64,000 bases of DNA from an uncultured Caulobacter sp. (GCF_937900395.1 NZ_CALCDX010000216.1:1-64000); one strand, 5' to 3'; shown: positions 25,909-35,188, numbered from the stretch's first letter. The notes: generated by a model from the sequence alone, not told the origin. A program made the numbers and translations.

Positions 25909-25932
25909 CCGTCTCCTCGGGTAGCCCTCTGG

Positions 25933-26682
25933 CTAGTAACGCGTGCCGCGGTTGATGTTGTAGTTGAAATTGAACGGCAAGACCCCGGTCACGTACTGTC
26001 GAACGAAACGGTTGACCTCGGTGATGGCGCTGCGCGGCACAAAGATCAGATCGCCGGGCAGAACGGCGAAGTCGTCGCCGCCCTTGCCGTTCAGACTATC
26101 CCGCACATCGATCGTTCTCATCAGCAGCCGAGGATCACCCGGCCGCTGGCGGATGACCACCACATGCCCCGTTCGGGCCGTGTCTTGAAATCCGCCGGCC
26201 GACATGACGGCCTGGGCCACGGTCAGGCGGCCCTGGATCGTCTTCACGCCCGGATCGCGCACTTCGCCGCCGATATAGATTTGAGACGCGCCATAGCCCG
26301 CCACCAGCGTCTCGACCTCGGGCGCGCGCAGAACGGCCGCATAGGCGCGGCTCAGCAGGGCGTTGGCCTCTTCAGCTGTCAGGCCGGCGACATCCTGAGC
26401 GCTGATCAACGGAAAGATTCCTCGGCCGTCAGGGCCGACGACGACGGTGGCGTTGAGGTCGGGATTGACCACAAACCGGACCGACAGTTCGTCGCCAGGA
26501 CCGATGCGATAGCGATAGTCCTCGCTGGTCCAGGGCGCGAAGGTCGCCTCTCCGCGCGCCGCGTTACGCGAGCTCGGCGCCGGATCCGAGGCGCAGCCGG
26601 CGACCGCCAGAACAACGAAGAGCGATAAAGCGCGCAGCCAGGCTGACAAACCAGTCTCCCTCGCCACGAGACAGCGCGGCAT
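25933..26682 (-). CDS. Wza-like polysaccharide export lipoprotein
   Basis: A 249-residue protein with a lipoprotein signal ending at the lipobox LAVAGCASDP, then a polysaccharide export domain (YRIGPGDELSVRFVVNPDLN, GRGIFPLISAQDVAGLTAEEA) and an SLBB-like domain (YIGGEVRDPGVKTIQGRLTVAQAV), ending RGTRY. It forms the outer membrane export channel of the Wzy-dependent pathway. The open frame extends to 26814, but the ATG at 26682 puts the signal sequence near the N-terminus; no strong Shine-Dalgarno distinguishes the candidates, so the start is uncertain. It is divergent from the Wzc-like gene. Confidence 0.88.
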   Translation of the reverse strand: MPRCLVARETGLSAWLRALSLFVVLAVAGCASDPAPSSRNAARGEATFAPWTSEDYRYRIGPGDELSVRFVVNPDLNATVVVGPDGRGIFPLISAQDVAGLTAEEANALLSRAYAAVLRAPEVETLVAGYGASQIYIGGEVRDPGVKTIQGRLTVAQAVMSAGGFQDTARTGHVVVIRQRPGDPRLLMRTIDVRDSLNGKGGDDFAVLPGDLIFVPRSAITEVNRFVRQYVTGVLPFNFNYNINRGTRY

Positions 26683-26927
26683 TGGTAAACGTAAGTGGCG
26701 CAAGGGCGTTAGGATTTGGTTGCCGCTCCTATCTGCGCATGCGGCAAATGGTTGCGCCCCATGTATTGGAAGCCTTTGCATAACAATGATTTTGCTCAAA
26801 ACGGGTCGTTTCAAGCGATGTGGGCTTAACGGCGCGCGAGGACGTCAGTGTTTGTTAAGTCCTGCACCGCTATCGACCAGAGTTACGTCGCGCTTACGCG
26901 GTCGCAGAGTCGAAGTCCTCCGCACAG

Positions 26928-29045
26928 ATGAACACCGCGGTGATAGAGCAAGGCGCTTACGTCAAAGGAGGGCAAGGACGCACGCGCTCGCCTTTGACGG
27001 TGCGCGAGTTGCTGACGCCGGTGTTCTACTACCGCGCCGAAGCCCTGCTCGGCTTTCTGATCCCTGTCGCGCTGGCGGTGATCGCCATCTTCCTGGCGCA
27101 CCCTATCTACACCGCCCAATCGCGCCTGCTGATCCTGCTCGGCGACGACTATGTGTTCCGCAGCGATGTGGATGGAGGGGCTCAAGGCCTCAGCTTTGAC
27201 CGCGCCCAGATCGTCCAGGCCGAAATTCAGATCCTGTCGGCCAAGGAACTGCGCATTCAGGCCATCCGAAAAGTCGGCCTGGCCCGCGCCTATCCCGGCC
27301 TGGCGAACCAACCCAAGGGGCTGGAGAAGGCGGCCGAGCAGTTCTCCAAGGACCTCGACATCGTCAACATCCCGCAGTCGAACGTCATCGAGCTCAACCT
27401 GCAGAGCGATGACCCCAAGGTCGCCGCCGACCTCCTGAACACCTTGGTGAAGCTCTATATCGAGCGTCGACGGCTGATCTTCGAGCAGGCCGATCCGTCT
27501 CTGGTGAACGCCCAGCGCGACCAGCTGAACAAGCGCCTGACCGAGGTCGAGGCCAAGCTGCTTCGCTTCTCGGTCGATCACGGCTTCGGCGACTATCCGA
27601 CGGAGCTGACGACGGTTCAGAATCAGCAGGCCTCGCTTGTCAGCCAGATCCAGGTGCTGGATCAGCAGCTCGCCGCGCGAAGCGGCCGGGTCTCGGTGCT
27701 GTCCGGCTGGCTGAAGTCCGCGCCGGCGGAAGTGGAGATCTCCAACGATAAGGGGCGCTCGCAGCAGCTGGACGACCTGACTCGCACGCTGCTGGACCTG
27801 CAGAACCAGCGACGCCAAGCCGCAGCGCGCTATGTCGAAGGGTACCCGCTGATCGTCGATCTCGACCGCAAGATCGCCGAGGTTCAGGCGCAGATTCACG
27901 CGGCCCCGCAACAGCAGGTCATGGCGGTTCGCCGCGGCGCCAACCCGGTGCGTCAACAGCTCGACACCGAACTCGCCGACAGCGTCGGCGATCTCACGGG
28001 CCTGCGCCTGGCGCGTGTTCAAGCGGCGCGTGACCTCAAGACCGTCAATGCGCGCCTCGCGGAGCTGGTTCTGATTGGCCCGGAGTATCGCGAGCTGATA
28101 CGGCAGCGCGGCACGCTGGAAGGCAGTTTCGCCGAAGTGGCGAAGCGCGCTCAGGACACCGGACTGGCCAGCACGCTCTCCAAGGCCAAGGCCAACGTCC
28201 GCATTGTCCAGGCCGCGGACCCGCCCGTGAAGGGTTCGAGCGGCCGCCTAGTTCTACTGCTGGCCGGTCTGGGGCTGGGTTTGACCACGGCGGTGGCGGT
28301 GATCGTGGTGTCGTCCGCCTTCTCGGACGTGATGATCACGCCGCGAGACGTGGAACAGAAGCTGGACTTGCCGGTCGTGCTGACCGTTTCGGCCGACGAC
28401 AAGATCGCTGCGCGACGTCATGGCCGGCCTGGCTCGGTCGGCCGCGCCTCGTTCCTGGGCTATGACGACGCCAAGCTCGTCTTAAGGCTCCTTACCAGCG
28501 TCGCGCCGGGGCCCGGCCGCGTCATGCAACTTGTCGCCGCCAACGGCGGAGAAGGCGTTTCCAGCCTGCTGATGGACCTGGCCATGATGGCCGCCACGGC
28601 CAACGCCAAGCGCGTGCTGATCGTCGATATCGAACCGGCCGTCGAGGGGTCCGTCATCCAGGCTTTCGCGGAGAGCGGCGCCAAGCTGACGCGCGTCTCT
28701 CCGGATCGGATCGGCGTCAAGGGCACGTCGCTGCATATCACCCTGCCGATGGGCGCGGGCTCTCACGTACTGAGCGAGACCGAGTGGGAGACCTTCTTCC
28801 GCGAGGCGCGCCGGAACTATGACGTGGTGCTGGTCGACTGTCCTGCCCTGGAACGCTCGTCAGCCTGCCTGATCTTCGCGCCGCTGGTCGACATGAACCT
28901 GGTCGTCATCGAAGCCGAAGCGACGCGAGCCGCCGTGGCTCGAAACATGATCGAGCGCATCGAAGGCGCCGCCGGCGAGGTCGCGGGCGCGATCTTGAAT
29001 AAGCGCGGCTTCTACATTCCTCGCGCGATCTATTCCTGGCTCTAG
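26928..29045 (+). CDS. Wzc/GumC-like polysaccharide co-polymerase with degenerate ATPase domain
   Basis: A 705-residue inner membrane protein. It has a first transmembrane helix (about residues 38-60), a Wzz domain, long coiled-coil-prone helices (about 200-420), a second helix (about 430-455), and a C-terminal domain with the fold pattern of BY-kinases. The P-loop reads GGEGVSS (residues 540-546), with valine 544 where Walker A needs lysine, and the C-terminus has only two tyrosines, so ATP-dependent tyrosine phosphorylation is unlikely. RVLIVDIEP and VVLVDCPAL still mark the Walker A' and B strands. It probably sets chain length and bridges to the Wza-like channel. It overlaps the convergent CDF gene by four bases. 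Confidence 0.85.
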   Translation: MNTAVIEQGAYVKGGQGRTRSPLTVRELLTPVFYYRAEALLGFLIPVALAVIAIFLAHPIYTAQSRLLILLGDDYVFRSDVDGGAQGLSFDRAQIVQAEIQILSAKELRIQAIRKVGLARAYPGLANQPKGLEKAAEQFSKDLDIVNIPQSNVIELNLQSDDPKVAADLLNTLVKLYIERRRLIFEQADPSLVNAQRDQLNKRLTEVEAKLLRFSVDHGFGDYPTELTTVQNQQASLVSQIQVLDQQLAARSGRVSVLSGWLKSAPAEVEISNDKGRSQQLDDLTRTLLDLQNQRRQAAARYVEGYPLIVDLDRKIAEVQAQIHAAPQQQVMAVRRGANPVRQQLDTELADSVGDLTGLRLARVQAARDLKTVNARLAELVLIGPEYRELIRQRGTLEGSFAEVAKRAQDTGLASTLSKAKANVRIVQAADPPVKGSSGRLVLLLAGLGLGLTTAVAVIVVSSAFSDVMITPRDVEQKLDLPVVLTVSADDKIAARRHGRPGSVGRASFLGYDDAKLVLRLLTSVAPGPGRVMQLVAANGGEGVSSLLMDLAMMAATANAKRVLIVDIEPAVEGSVIQAFAESGAKLTRVSPDRIGVKGTSLHITLPMGAGSHVLSETEWETFFREARRNYDVVLVDCPALERSSACLIFAPLVDMNLVVIEAEATRAAVARNMIERIEGAAGEVAGAILNKRGFYIPRAIYSWL

Positions 29046-29995
29046 GACGCCGACGGCAGGGGCTGGGCGTAGGCGTTGCGGGCCCGCCCTGATCGCACAA
29101 AGACGCGGGTGATGCGCGGATCGACCGCGCGGATTTCCCTGGCGAAATCGTCGGCGGCGTCCTCGATCTCGCGGGCCGTCAGGCTGTCCAGAAAATCGAG
29201 GGTGACGCCGAGGAGGATTTCACGCGGCCCCAGGTGCATGGATAACACCTCGGCGACCGTGTCGATCCTGGGATCGGCGGAGAGCACCTGCTTGACAGCC
29301 GCCACGATCCGCGGGGATGCGGCCTCGCCGGTCAGGAGGCTGCGCGTCTCGTTGGCCAGGAAGATCGCCACCGCCACCAGCAAGACGCCGATCGCGATCG
29401 ACGCCGCTCCGTCCGCCCACGCGAGCCCCAGCAAGGACGCGCCCGCGACGCCCAAGCCGGCGATCAGAAGACCGATCAAGGCCGCGCCGTCCTCCAGCAG
29501 TACGGCGAACACAGAGGGATCCTTGCTGCGTCTCAGAGCGGTCAGAAAGGGCGTCTCGCCGCGCGTGGTCTTGAACTCTTTCCAGGCGACGAGGAAAGAC
29601 GCCCCTTCGAACAGGGCGGCGAGGCCAATGACCAGGAAGTTGATCCAGGCGCGATCGATCGACTCCGGCTCGACGATCTTGCGCCAGCCTTCGTAGATCG
29701 AGAACGCCCCGCCCAGCGCGAAGATCAGCAACGCGACGACAAAAGCCCAGAAGTAGAGTTCCATGCCGTAGCCGAAGGGATGGGTCTCGCTGGGCGGCCT
29801 GGCCGCGCGCTTCAGGCCCAGCAGCAGCAGGCCCTGGTTGCCGGTGTCGACGGCGGAGTGGATCGCCTCGGTCAGCATCGCCGACGAGCCAGTCAGCAGG
29901 AACGCGACCAGCTTGGTGACGGCGATCGCGAGATTGCCCGCCAGGGCCGCATAGACGACAATCGCGGAGCTGTTGCGGGGTCCGGTGGCGGCCAT
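29042..29995 (-). CDS. Cation diffusion facilitator family transporter
   Basis: A 317-residue CDF transporter. The metal site HSAVDTGNQ in helix 2 and the conserved HPFGYGMELYFWAF before helix 3 are clear, with six predicted helices and a C-terminal cytoplasmic ferredoxin-like domain (EVLSMHLGPREILLGVTLDF). It probably exports zinc, iron or manganese with proton antiport; the H-x3-D pair in helix 2 favours zinc but does not prove it. No metal-responsive regulator is adjacent. It converges on the Wzc-like gene with a four-base overlap and no visible terminator between. Confidence 0.85.
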   Translation of the reverse strand: MAATGPRNSSAIVVYAALAGNLAIAVTKLVAFLLTGSSAMLTEAIHSAVDTGNQGLLLLGLKRAARPPSETHPFGYGMELYFWAFVVALLIFALGGAFSIYEGWRKIVEPESIDRAWINFLVIGLAALFEGASFLVAWKEFKTTRGETPFLTALRRSKDPSVFAVLLEDGAALIGLLIAGLGVAGASLLGLAWADGAASIAIGVLLVAVAIFLANETRSLLTGEAASPRIVAAVKQVLSADPRIDTVAEVLSMHLGPREILLGVTLDFLDSLTAREIEDAADDFAREIRAVDPRITRVFVRSGRARNAYAQPLPSAS

Positions 29996-30031
29996 GCACG
30001 CCCAACGTCAACCGGGAAAGGGCGTTCCGCC

Positions 30032-31813
30032 TTATCGCGCGAACGGCCAGAAGAACGCGATCAGCGCCGGCGCCAGCAGCAGGATCAGCAGGGTCAGCGG
30101 CGCGCCAAGACGCGCATAGTCGCCAAACCTATAGCCCCCAGGCGCCAGGACCAGCGTGTTGCACTGGTGCCCGATCGGCGTCAGGAAATCGCAGCCCGCG
30201 CCGACGGCGACCGCCATCAGGAACGGGTCGGGGCTCAGGCCCAGCCGCTCCGCTAGGCCCATACCGATCGGAGCCACGATCAGAACCGTGGCGGCGTTGT
30301 TCAGGAACGGCGTCGCGGCCATCGCGACCGCCATCATCGCCGTTAGGGTGACCAGGGGCGGAAGGCCGTGGAACGCGCCCGAGAGCCAGCTTGCGATCAG
30401 GTCCGCACCGCCGGTGGACTGCACTGTGTCGCTGACGGGGATCATCGCCGCGACGAGCACCAGCACCGGCCCTTCGAGAGACGCATAGGCCTCGCGCATG
30501 CGCAGGGCGCCCGTCGCGACCACCAGCACCGCCGCTCCGAAGAACCCCGCCGCCGCGGGCAGCACGCCGAACGCGACCAGCAGCATCGCCCCGACCAGGA
30601 TCGCCGTCGGCAGCAGCACGTGACGGGCGCCGCCCAGACGCACCTCCCGCTCCGCCAAGGGCAGGCACCCCAGGGCGGACAGGGCCAGGGGAAGCTGCTG
30701 CTCGGCGCCCTGCAACACCAAGATGTCGCCGGCGCGCAGGCGGACCGTCGCCAGACGACCGGCCATGCGATACCCGCTTCGGCTGACGCCGAGCAGATTG
30801 ACCCCGTGCGCCTCGTTCAGCTTCAGGCCGCGCGCTGTCTGGCCGATCAGATCGGATTCCGCGCCGATGACGGCCTCCACCACCCTCACCTCTTCCGTGG
30901 GCTCGTTCATCACCACGGGGCGGTCGGCGTCGGTCAGCTTCAGGCCTGTCTTGACGATCAGTTCGTTGAGCGCCTGCTGCTCGCCCTCCAACAGCAGTTG
31001 ATCGCCCGGGAGGATGCGGCGATTGGCGTGGGGCGAGGCGATGCGTTTTCGACCGCGCAGGATCGCCACGACACTGACCGCGCCATCGGCGGCCGTGCGG
31101 AGATCGGCCACGCGGCCTTCCGCGAAGCGCCAGCCCTCCGGCGCCTCGACCTCGGTGACATAGGCGTTCGCGGCCAAGGCGGCGTCAACGTCGATCGCCG
31201 CCGTCCTGTGCTTGGGCAGCAGGCGATAGGCGACGGACAGATAGACGATCGTGATCAGGGCCAGGCTTCCACCCACGGGCATGAAGTCGAACATCCGAAA
31301 CGGCTCGCCCAGCGCCTTTCCGCGCACTTCGGACACGATGATGTTGGGCGACGTGCCGACCAGCACGGCCAGGCCCCCGACCAGCGAACCGAACGACATC
31401 GGCATCAAGAGACGCCCCGGCGAGACTCCCGTTCGCTTGGCGATCTGCAGCGCCGACGGCATCATCAGCGCCAGCGCGCCGACGTTCTTGGTCATCATCG
31501 ACAGAAACGTGGTCACCGTCACCAGGACGGGAACCTGGCTGCGCTCGCTTCCAAGCCGGGGCAGCAGCGGCGCCATCAGGCGGTCGACCAACCCAGATCG
31601 AGAAACCGCCGCGCTGAGCACCAGCGCGCTGGCGATAATCACAACGATATCGTTGGCAAAGCCGTCGAACGCGGACTTCACCGGGATCAGCCCGATGGCG
31701 ATCCCGACCGCCAGGGCCCCCAGCGCGATAAGGTCGTAGCGCCAGCGCCCCCAAAGGAAGCAGAGCACCGTGGCGCCGATCAACCCAAACGAAAGACCCT
31801 GCTGAAGCGTCAC
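30032..31813 (-). CDS. SLC13/DASS-family anion transporter with RCK_C (TrkA-C) domains
   Basis: A 593-residue transporter. The N-terminal hydrophobic part (FDGFANDIVVIIASALVL), the motif TKNVGALALMMPSALQIA and VGTSPNIIV mark the SLC13/Na-sulfate symporter family. A central hydrophilic segment (about residues 200-380) holds two TrkA-C-like domains (RRILPGDQLLLEGEQQAL and RLRAGDILVLQGAEQQL), and the second set of helices ends with FLNNAATVLIVAPIGMG and IGHQCNTLV. Substrates in this family include sulfate, phosphate and dicarboxylates. The start is GTG at 31813 behind AAGGGGACGG; the much longer open frame upstream has no transporter features and is rejected. Confidence 0.85.
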   Translation of the reverse strand: MTLQQGLSFGLIGATVLCFLWGRWRYDLIALGALAVGIAIGLIPVKSAFDGFANDIVVIIASALVLSAAVSRSGLVDRLMAPLLPRLGSERSQVPVLVTVTTFLSMMTKNVGALALMMPSALQIAKRTGVSPGRLLMPMSFGSLVGGLAVLVGTSPNIIVSEVRGKALGEPFRMFDFMPVGGSLALITIVYLSVAYRLLPKHRTAAIDVDAALAANAYVTEVEAPEGWRFAEGRVADLRTAADGAVSVVAILRGRKRIASPHANRRILPGDQLLLEGEQQALNELIVKTGLKLTDADRPVVMNEPTEEVRVVEAVIGAESDLIGQTARGLKLNEAHGVNLLGVSRSGYRMAGRLATVRLRAGDILVLQGAEQQLPLALSALGCLPLAEREVRLGGARHVLLPTAILVGAMLLVAFGVLPAAAGFFGAAVLVVATGALRMREAYASLEGPVLVLVAAMIPVSDTVQSTGGADLIASWLSGAFHGLPPLVTLTAMMAVAMAATPFLNNAATVLIVAPIGMGLAERLGLSPDPFLMAVAVGAGCDFLTPIGHQCNTLVLAPGGYRFGDYARLGAPLTLLILLLAPALIAFFWPFAR

Positions 31814-32068
31814 GCGTCCGTCCCCTTTTCCGGGCGACAGGCCCGGGCGGCTCCTACAACGAAGCGGAGCCTTGAACGGTTCACGCGGGTTGGCCGCTTT
31901 AGCCGCCGCCCGCCAAGAGGAAGCTGGGCCAAACAAAATCCAGAGCAAACAACAATATGCATCAACAAATACAGCGGCGTTTACATATTTTAATTTTGCA
32001 CGTCGACACCGATATTCTGATGTAGCATTATAAATTCCGGGACGGGGCTCGCAAATAGGGAGCGAGCT

Positions 32069-32125
32069 ATGAGTAAAATTCAAGCGAACATCTTGCGCAG
32101 AGATTGGACGTGGTCGCGATGCTAG
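32069..32125 (+). CDS. Possible 18-codon leader peptide overlapping the regulator start
   Basis: An ATG at 32069 preceded by AGGGAGCGAG opens an 18-codon frame (MSKIQANILRRDWTWSRC) ending with TAG at 32123-32125, which overlaps the probable ATG of the Crp-family gene at 32119. The Shine-Dalgarno here is better than that of the regulator itself, so the leader could allow coupled translation. It is too short to support by codon bias, and chance is possible. Confidence 0.35.
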   Translation: MSKIQANILRRDWTWSRC

Positions 32126-32826
32126 CGATCGCGGCCCTGCGGCCGCCAAGAGAGATGCTCGGCGACCGAAGCTACATCCGACGGCTCCGACGATATGGCT
32201 TGCTCCGCGAGGAAGATTGGCTCGAGCTGGAAGCTCTTCTGGCGGGAACAGAAGCCTACTCAGCCAACCAGTCGATAGAGACGGACGCCCCAGCCTTCTT
32301 CCTGACATCGGGCTGGGCCTGCCTCGCCCGCAGGTTGGGCGACGGCCGTCGGCAGCTCCTATCATTCATCCTGCCGGGTGACGGCGTGGGCTTCGATCTG
32401 CTGACCCGCGCCCAACCCTCGGTCGAGGTCTTGGCGCTAACCCCGTTGAAGGTGCGGCAAGCCAAACCCGCCTTGCCGCCGCTCTCCGAACGCCTGGGTA
32501 GGGTGTTCGCCGGCGCGGCCGCGGCGCAGCAGGGCCGCCTCCTGGACCAGGTCGTACGCCTGGGCCGGCAGACCGCCTACGAACGCATGGCGCATCTGCT
32601 TCTGGAGCTCCATGGTCGCCTCATGGAAGTCGGCGAAGCACGTCCTGACGGGTTCCACATGCCGGTCAAACAGGAGGTGCTGGCCGACGCCTTGGGCCTC
32701 AGCCTGGTTCATGTGAACCGCACGCTGCAGCATTTGCGCAGGGATGGCCTCATCGAAGTGCGAGGCGCCCAGGTCACCCTGCTGGATCGCTCCGCACTCG
32801 AAGCGGCGGCGAACCAGCGCCCCTGA
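32119..32826 (+). CDS. Crp/Fnr-family regulator adjacent to catalase
   Basis: A 235-residue protein of the Crp/Fnr superfamily with a divergent effector domain (SIETDAPAFFLTSGWACLARRL, RRQLLSFILPGDGVGFD) and a C-terminal HTH (VKQEVLADALGLSLVHVNRTLQHLRRDGLIEV). There is no cysteine cluster, so it does not look like an Fe-S oxygen sensor. It lies upstream of and codirectional with the catalase gene and could control it. The start could also be TTG at 32104; neither has a good ribosome site, which fits coupling to the small upstream frame. The 255 bases before that frame are AT-rich for this genome and hold no other gene I can support. Confidence 0.78.
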   Translation: MLAIAALRPPREMLGDRSYIRRLRRYGLLREEDWLELEALLAGTEAYSANQSIETDAPAFFLTSGWACLARRLGDGRRQLLSFILPGDGVGFDLLTRAQPSVEVLALTPLKVRQAKPALPPLSERLGRVFAGAAAAQQGRLLDQVVRLGRQTAYERMAHLLLELHGRLMEVGEARPDGFHMPVKQEVLADALGLSLVHVNRTLQHLRRDGLIEVRGAQVTLLDRSALEAAANQRP

Positions 32827-32888
32827 CCGGCCCGCGCTTCCAAGCTTGGTCGCCATCAAAAGAGGCCGTTCGCAACGGACGTCGCGAC

Positions 32889-32915
32889 GGAGGGTTGAGC
32901 CCAGAGCAACCCTCC
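32889..32915 (+). promoter_or_regulatory. Nine-pair hairpin in the catalase leader
   Basis: GGAGGGTTG and CAACCCTCC pair perfectly around a nine-base loop. The stem ends about five bases before the AAGGA ribosome site of the catalase gene. It lacks a following T-run, so it is more likely a leader structure affecting translation or mRNA stability than a terminator. Confidence 0.5.
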
Positions 32916-32931
32916 CTCGCAAGGACTTCAA

Positions 32932-35088
32932 ATGCCCAAGGTGATCGGCAAGGACACCGGCGCGACCTCGCACGCCGCTGAATTCGAAACTCGCCTTGGC
33001 GAGGCTGGTGAGCTCCATCAGATCGCCCCGGAGAATGGCGATGAAGGCGCGGTCCTGACCAACCAGCAAGGCGTACCCGTCGCGGATGACCAGAACACCT
33101 TGCGTGTCGGCGCGAGAGGTCCGGCCTTGCTGGAGGACTTCCACTTCCGGGAGAAGATCTTCCATTTCGATCATGAGCGCATTCCCGAGCGGGTGGTCCA
33201 CGCTCGGGGTTACGGCGTCCACGGAACCTTCACGTTGAAGGAGTCTCTGGCCGAGTTCACGCGGGCCAAAATCCTGACGGAGGTCGGCGAGACAACGCCG
33301 ATGTTCGTCCGGTTCTCGACCGTGATCGGCAACAAGGGCTCGTTTGACTTGGCGCGCGATGTCCGGGGCTTCGCGGTCAAGTTCTACACCAAGGAGGGCA
33401 ACTGGGACATCGTGGGCAACAACATCCCGGTGTTCTTTATCCAGGACGCGATCAAGTTCCCGGACATGGTCCACGCGGCCAAGCCCGCGCCCGATCGCGA
33501 ATTCCCGCAAGCCCAGACCGCCCACGACAACTTCTGGGACTTCATCACCCTGACGCCCGAGTCCATGCACATGATCATGTGGACCATGTCCGATCGGGCG
33601 ATCCCCCGCTCCTACCGGTTCATGGAAGGCTTCGGGGTCCACACCTTCCGCCTGATCGACGCCAACGGCAAAGGGACCTACGTGAAGTTCCACTTCAAGC
33701 CGCGCCTGGGCCTGCAGTCGGTTCTCTGGAACGAGGCGCTGAAGATCAACGGCGCCGATCCCGACTTCCACCGCCGCGACCTCTGGGACGCCATCGACCT
33801 GGGCGCGCCGCCGATCTGGGATCTAGGGGTTCAGCTGTTCGATGACGACTTCGCCGACCAGTTCGAGTTCGACGTTCTGGACGCCACCAAAATCATCCCG
33901 GAAGAGCAGATCCCGGTCAGGATCATCGGCGAATTCGTGCTGGACGGCCTCGTCGACAACTTCTTTGCCGAGACAGAACAGGTCGCCTTCTGCACTCAGA
34001 ACGTCGTGCCCGGCGTCGGCTTCACCAACGACCCGCTGCTGCAGGGGCGGAACTTCTCGTATCTAGACACCCAGCTGAAGCGCTTGGGCGGCCCGAACTT
34101 TACGCACATCCCGATCAACGCGCCGCGCTGTCCAGTCCACAACTTCCAGCAAGACGGGCACATGAACATGCGCAACCCCAAAGGGCGCGTGAACTATGAA
34201 CCCAACAGCTGGGGCGGCCCCCGCGAAAGTCCCACGACCGGCTATCGCCACTTCGAAGCGGCCGAGAATGGTCGCAAGGTTCAGGAACGTCCCGGGACCT
34301 TCTCGGACCACTACAGCCAGGCCCGGCAGTTCTTCATCAGCCAGACCGCGATCGAACAGAAGCACATCGGCGACGCCCTGGTCTTTGAACTGTCCAAATG
34401 CGAGCGGATCGACATCCGCGAACGCATGGTGGCCCACCTGCGCAATATCGATGAGCGTCTAGCCCTAGTGGTCGCGACGGGCCTTGGCCTGCCGACCCTG
34501 CCCGCTCCCGCCCCGGCGGCTTCGCCGCCGCTGACCACCCTGCCGCCGTCGGACGCCCTCTCGATCGTCAAGCGCGCCCCCGGCAGCTTCGCCGGCCGCA
34601 AGCTCGGCATCCTGGTCAGCGATGGCGCGCCGGCGGCGCTGGTGGAGGCCCTGGTCGAGGCCGTCAAAAGCCTGCCGGCGGTCTATGAAATCATCACCCC
34701 CAAGACGGCCGGGGCGGTGCTCGACGACGGGACGGTCGCGCAGGCCAAGCAGAAGATCGATGGCGGTCCCTCGGTCCTGTACGACGCCGTCGTGCTGGCG
34801 CTGTCGCCGGAGGGGGCGGCCATGCTGGCCAAGGACAAGACCGCCAAGGACTTCGTCAGCGACGCCTTCGCCCACTGCAAATTCATCGGCTACACGAGCG
34901 CCGCCGAGCTGCTGCTCACCAAGGCGGGGATCGCGCCCGAGGACTTCGACGAGGGCATGATCGCACTCGAAGGGCCGCAGGACGTTCCAGCCTTCCTGGC
35001 GCAGTGCGGTCAACTGCGGTTCTGGACACGAGAAATGGCGATCGATCTGGATGCGGCGGTCTTCCTCGAAAACGCCGGGCTCGACTGA
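32932..35088 (+). CDS. katE: Large-subunit monofunctional catalase (KatE/HPII type)
   Basis: A 718-residue clade II catalase that disproportionates hydrogen peroxide. The catalytic histidine lies in RVVHARGYGVHG (about H90), the distal asparagine in NWDIVGNN, and the heme-ligand tyrosine in NFSYLDTQLKRLG. After the core (to about residue 510) comes the flavodoxin/class I amidotransferase-like domain that distinguishes HPII-type enzymes (RKLGILVSDGAPAALVEAL). Length fits the large-subunit class. HPII enzymes are often under general-stress control. It is preceded by a leader hairpin and followed by a strong terminator. Confidence 0.96.
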   Translation: MPKVIGKDTGATSHAAEFETRLGEAGELHQIAPENGDEGAVLTNQQGVPVADDQNTLRVGARGPALLEDFHFREKIFHFDHERIPERVVHARGYGVHGTFTLKESLAEFTRAKILTEVGETTPMFVRFSTVIGNKGSFDLARDVRGFAVKFYTKEGNWDIVGNNIPVFFIQDAIKFPDMVHAAKPAPDREFPQAQTAHDNFWDFITLTPESMHMIMWTMSDRAIPRSYRFMEGFGVHTFRLIDANGKGTYVKFHFKPRLGLQSVLWNEALKINGADPDFHRRDLWDAIDLGAPPIWDLGVQLFDDDFADQFEFDVLDATKIIPEEQIPVRIIGEFVLDGLVDNFFAETEQVAFCTQNVVPGVGFTNDPLLQGRNFSYLDTQLKRLGGPNFTHIPINAPRCPVHNFQQDGHMNMRNPKGRVNYEPNSWGGPRESPTTGYRHFEAAENGRKVQERPGTFSDHYSQARQFFISQTAIEQKHIGDALVFELSKCERIDIRERMVAHLRNIDERLALVVATGLGLPTLPAPAPAASPPLTTLPPSDALSIVKRAPGSFAGRKLGILVSDGAPAALVEALVEAVKSLPAVYEIITPKTAGAVLDDGTVAQAKQKIDGGPSVLYDAVVLALSPEGAAMLAKDKTAKDFVSDAFAHCKFIGYTSAAELLLTKAGIAPEDFDEGMIALEGPQDVPAFLAQCGQLRFWTREMAIDLDAAVFLENAGLD

Positions 35089-35139
35089 TTTCCTTGGGAC
35101 CGCTGGGAAGCCGGCGGCCCCTTCCAGTCTCGAAACGAA

Positions 35140-35173
35140 GAAAGCGTGGCGGTCGACCGCCACGCTTTCTTTT
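35140..35173. terminator. Bidirectional terminator between catalase and DUF4142 gene
   Basis: A perfect 30-base palindrome (35140-35169, arms reading GAAAGCGTGGCGGTC) is followed by TTTT on the plus strand and by a T-rich stretch on the minus strand. It separates two convergent genes. Confidence 0.85.
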
Positions 35174-35188
35174 GGTGTTTCGCGAAGG

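Noticed and set aside
26700..26927. CtrA-type TTAA-N7-TTAA sites in the export/co-polymerase divergent promoter
   Set aside because: TTAA elements are present but their spacing does not fit.
30032..32365. A 777-codon version of the SLC13 transporter reaching past 32100
   Set aside because: The extension has no transporter features and runs antisense through the leader and start of the Crp-type regulator. The GTG at 31813 has a good ribosome site.
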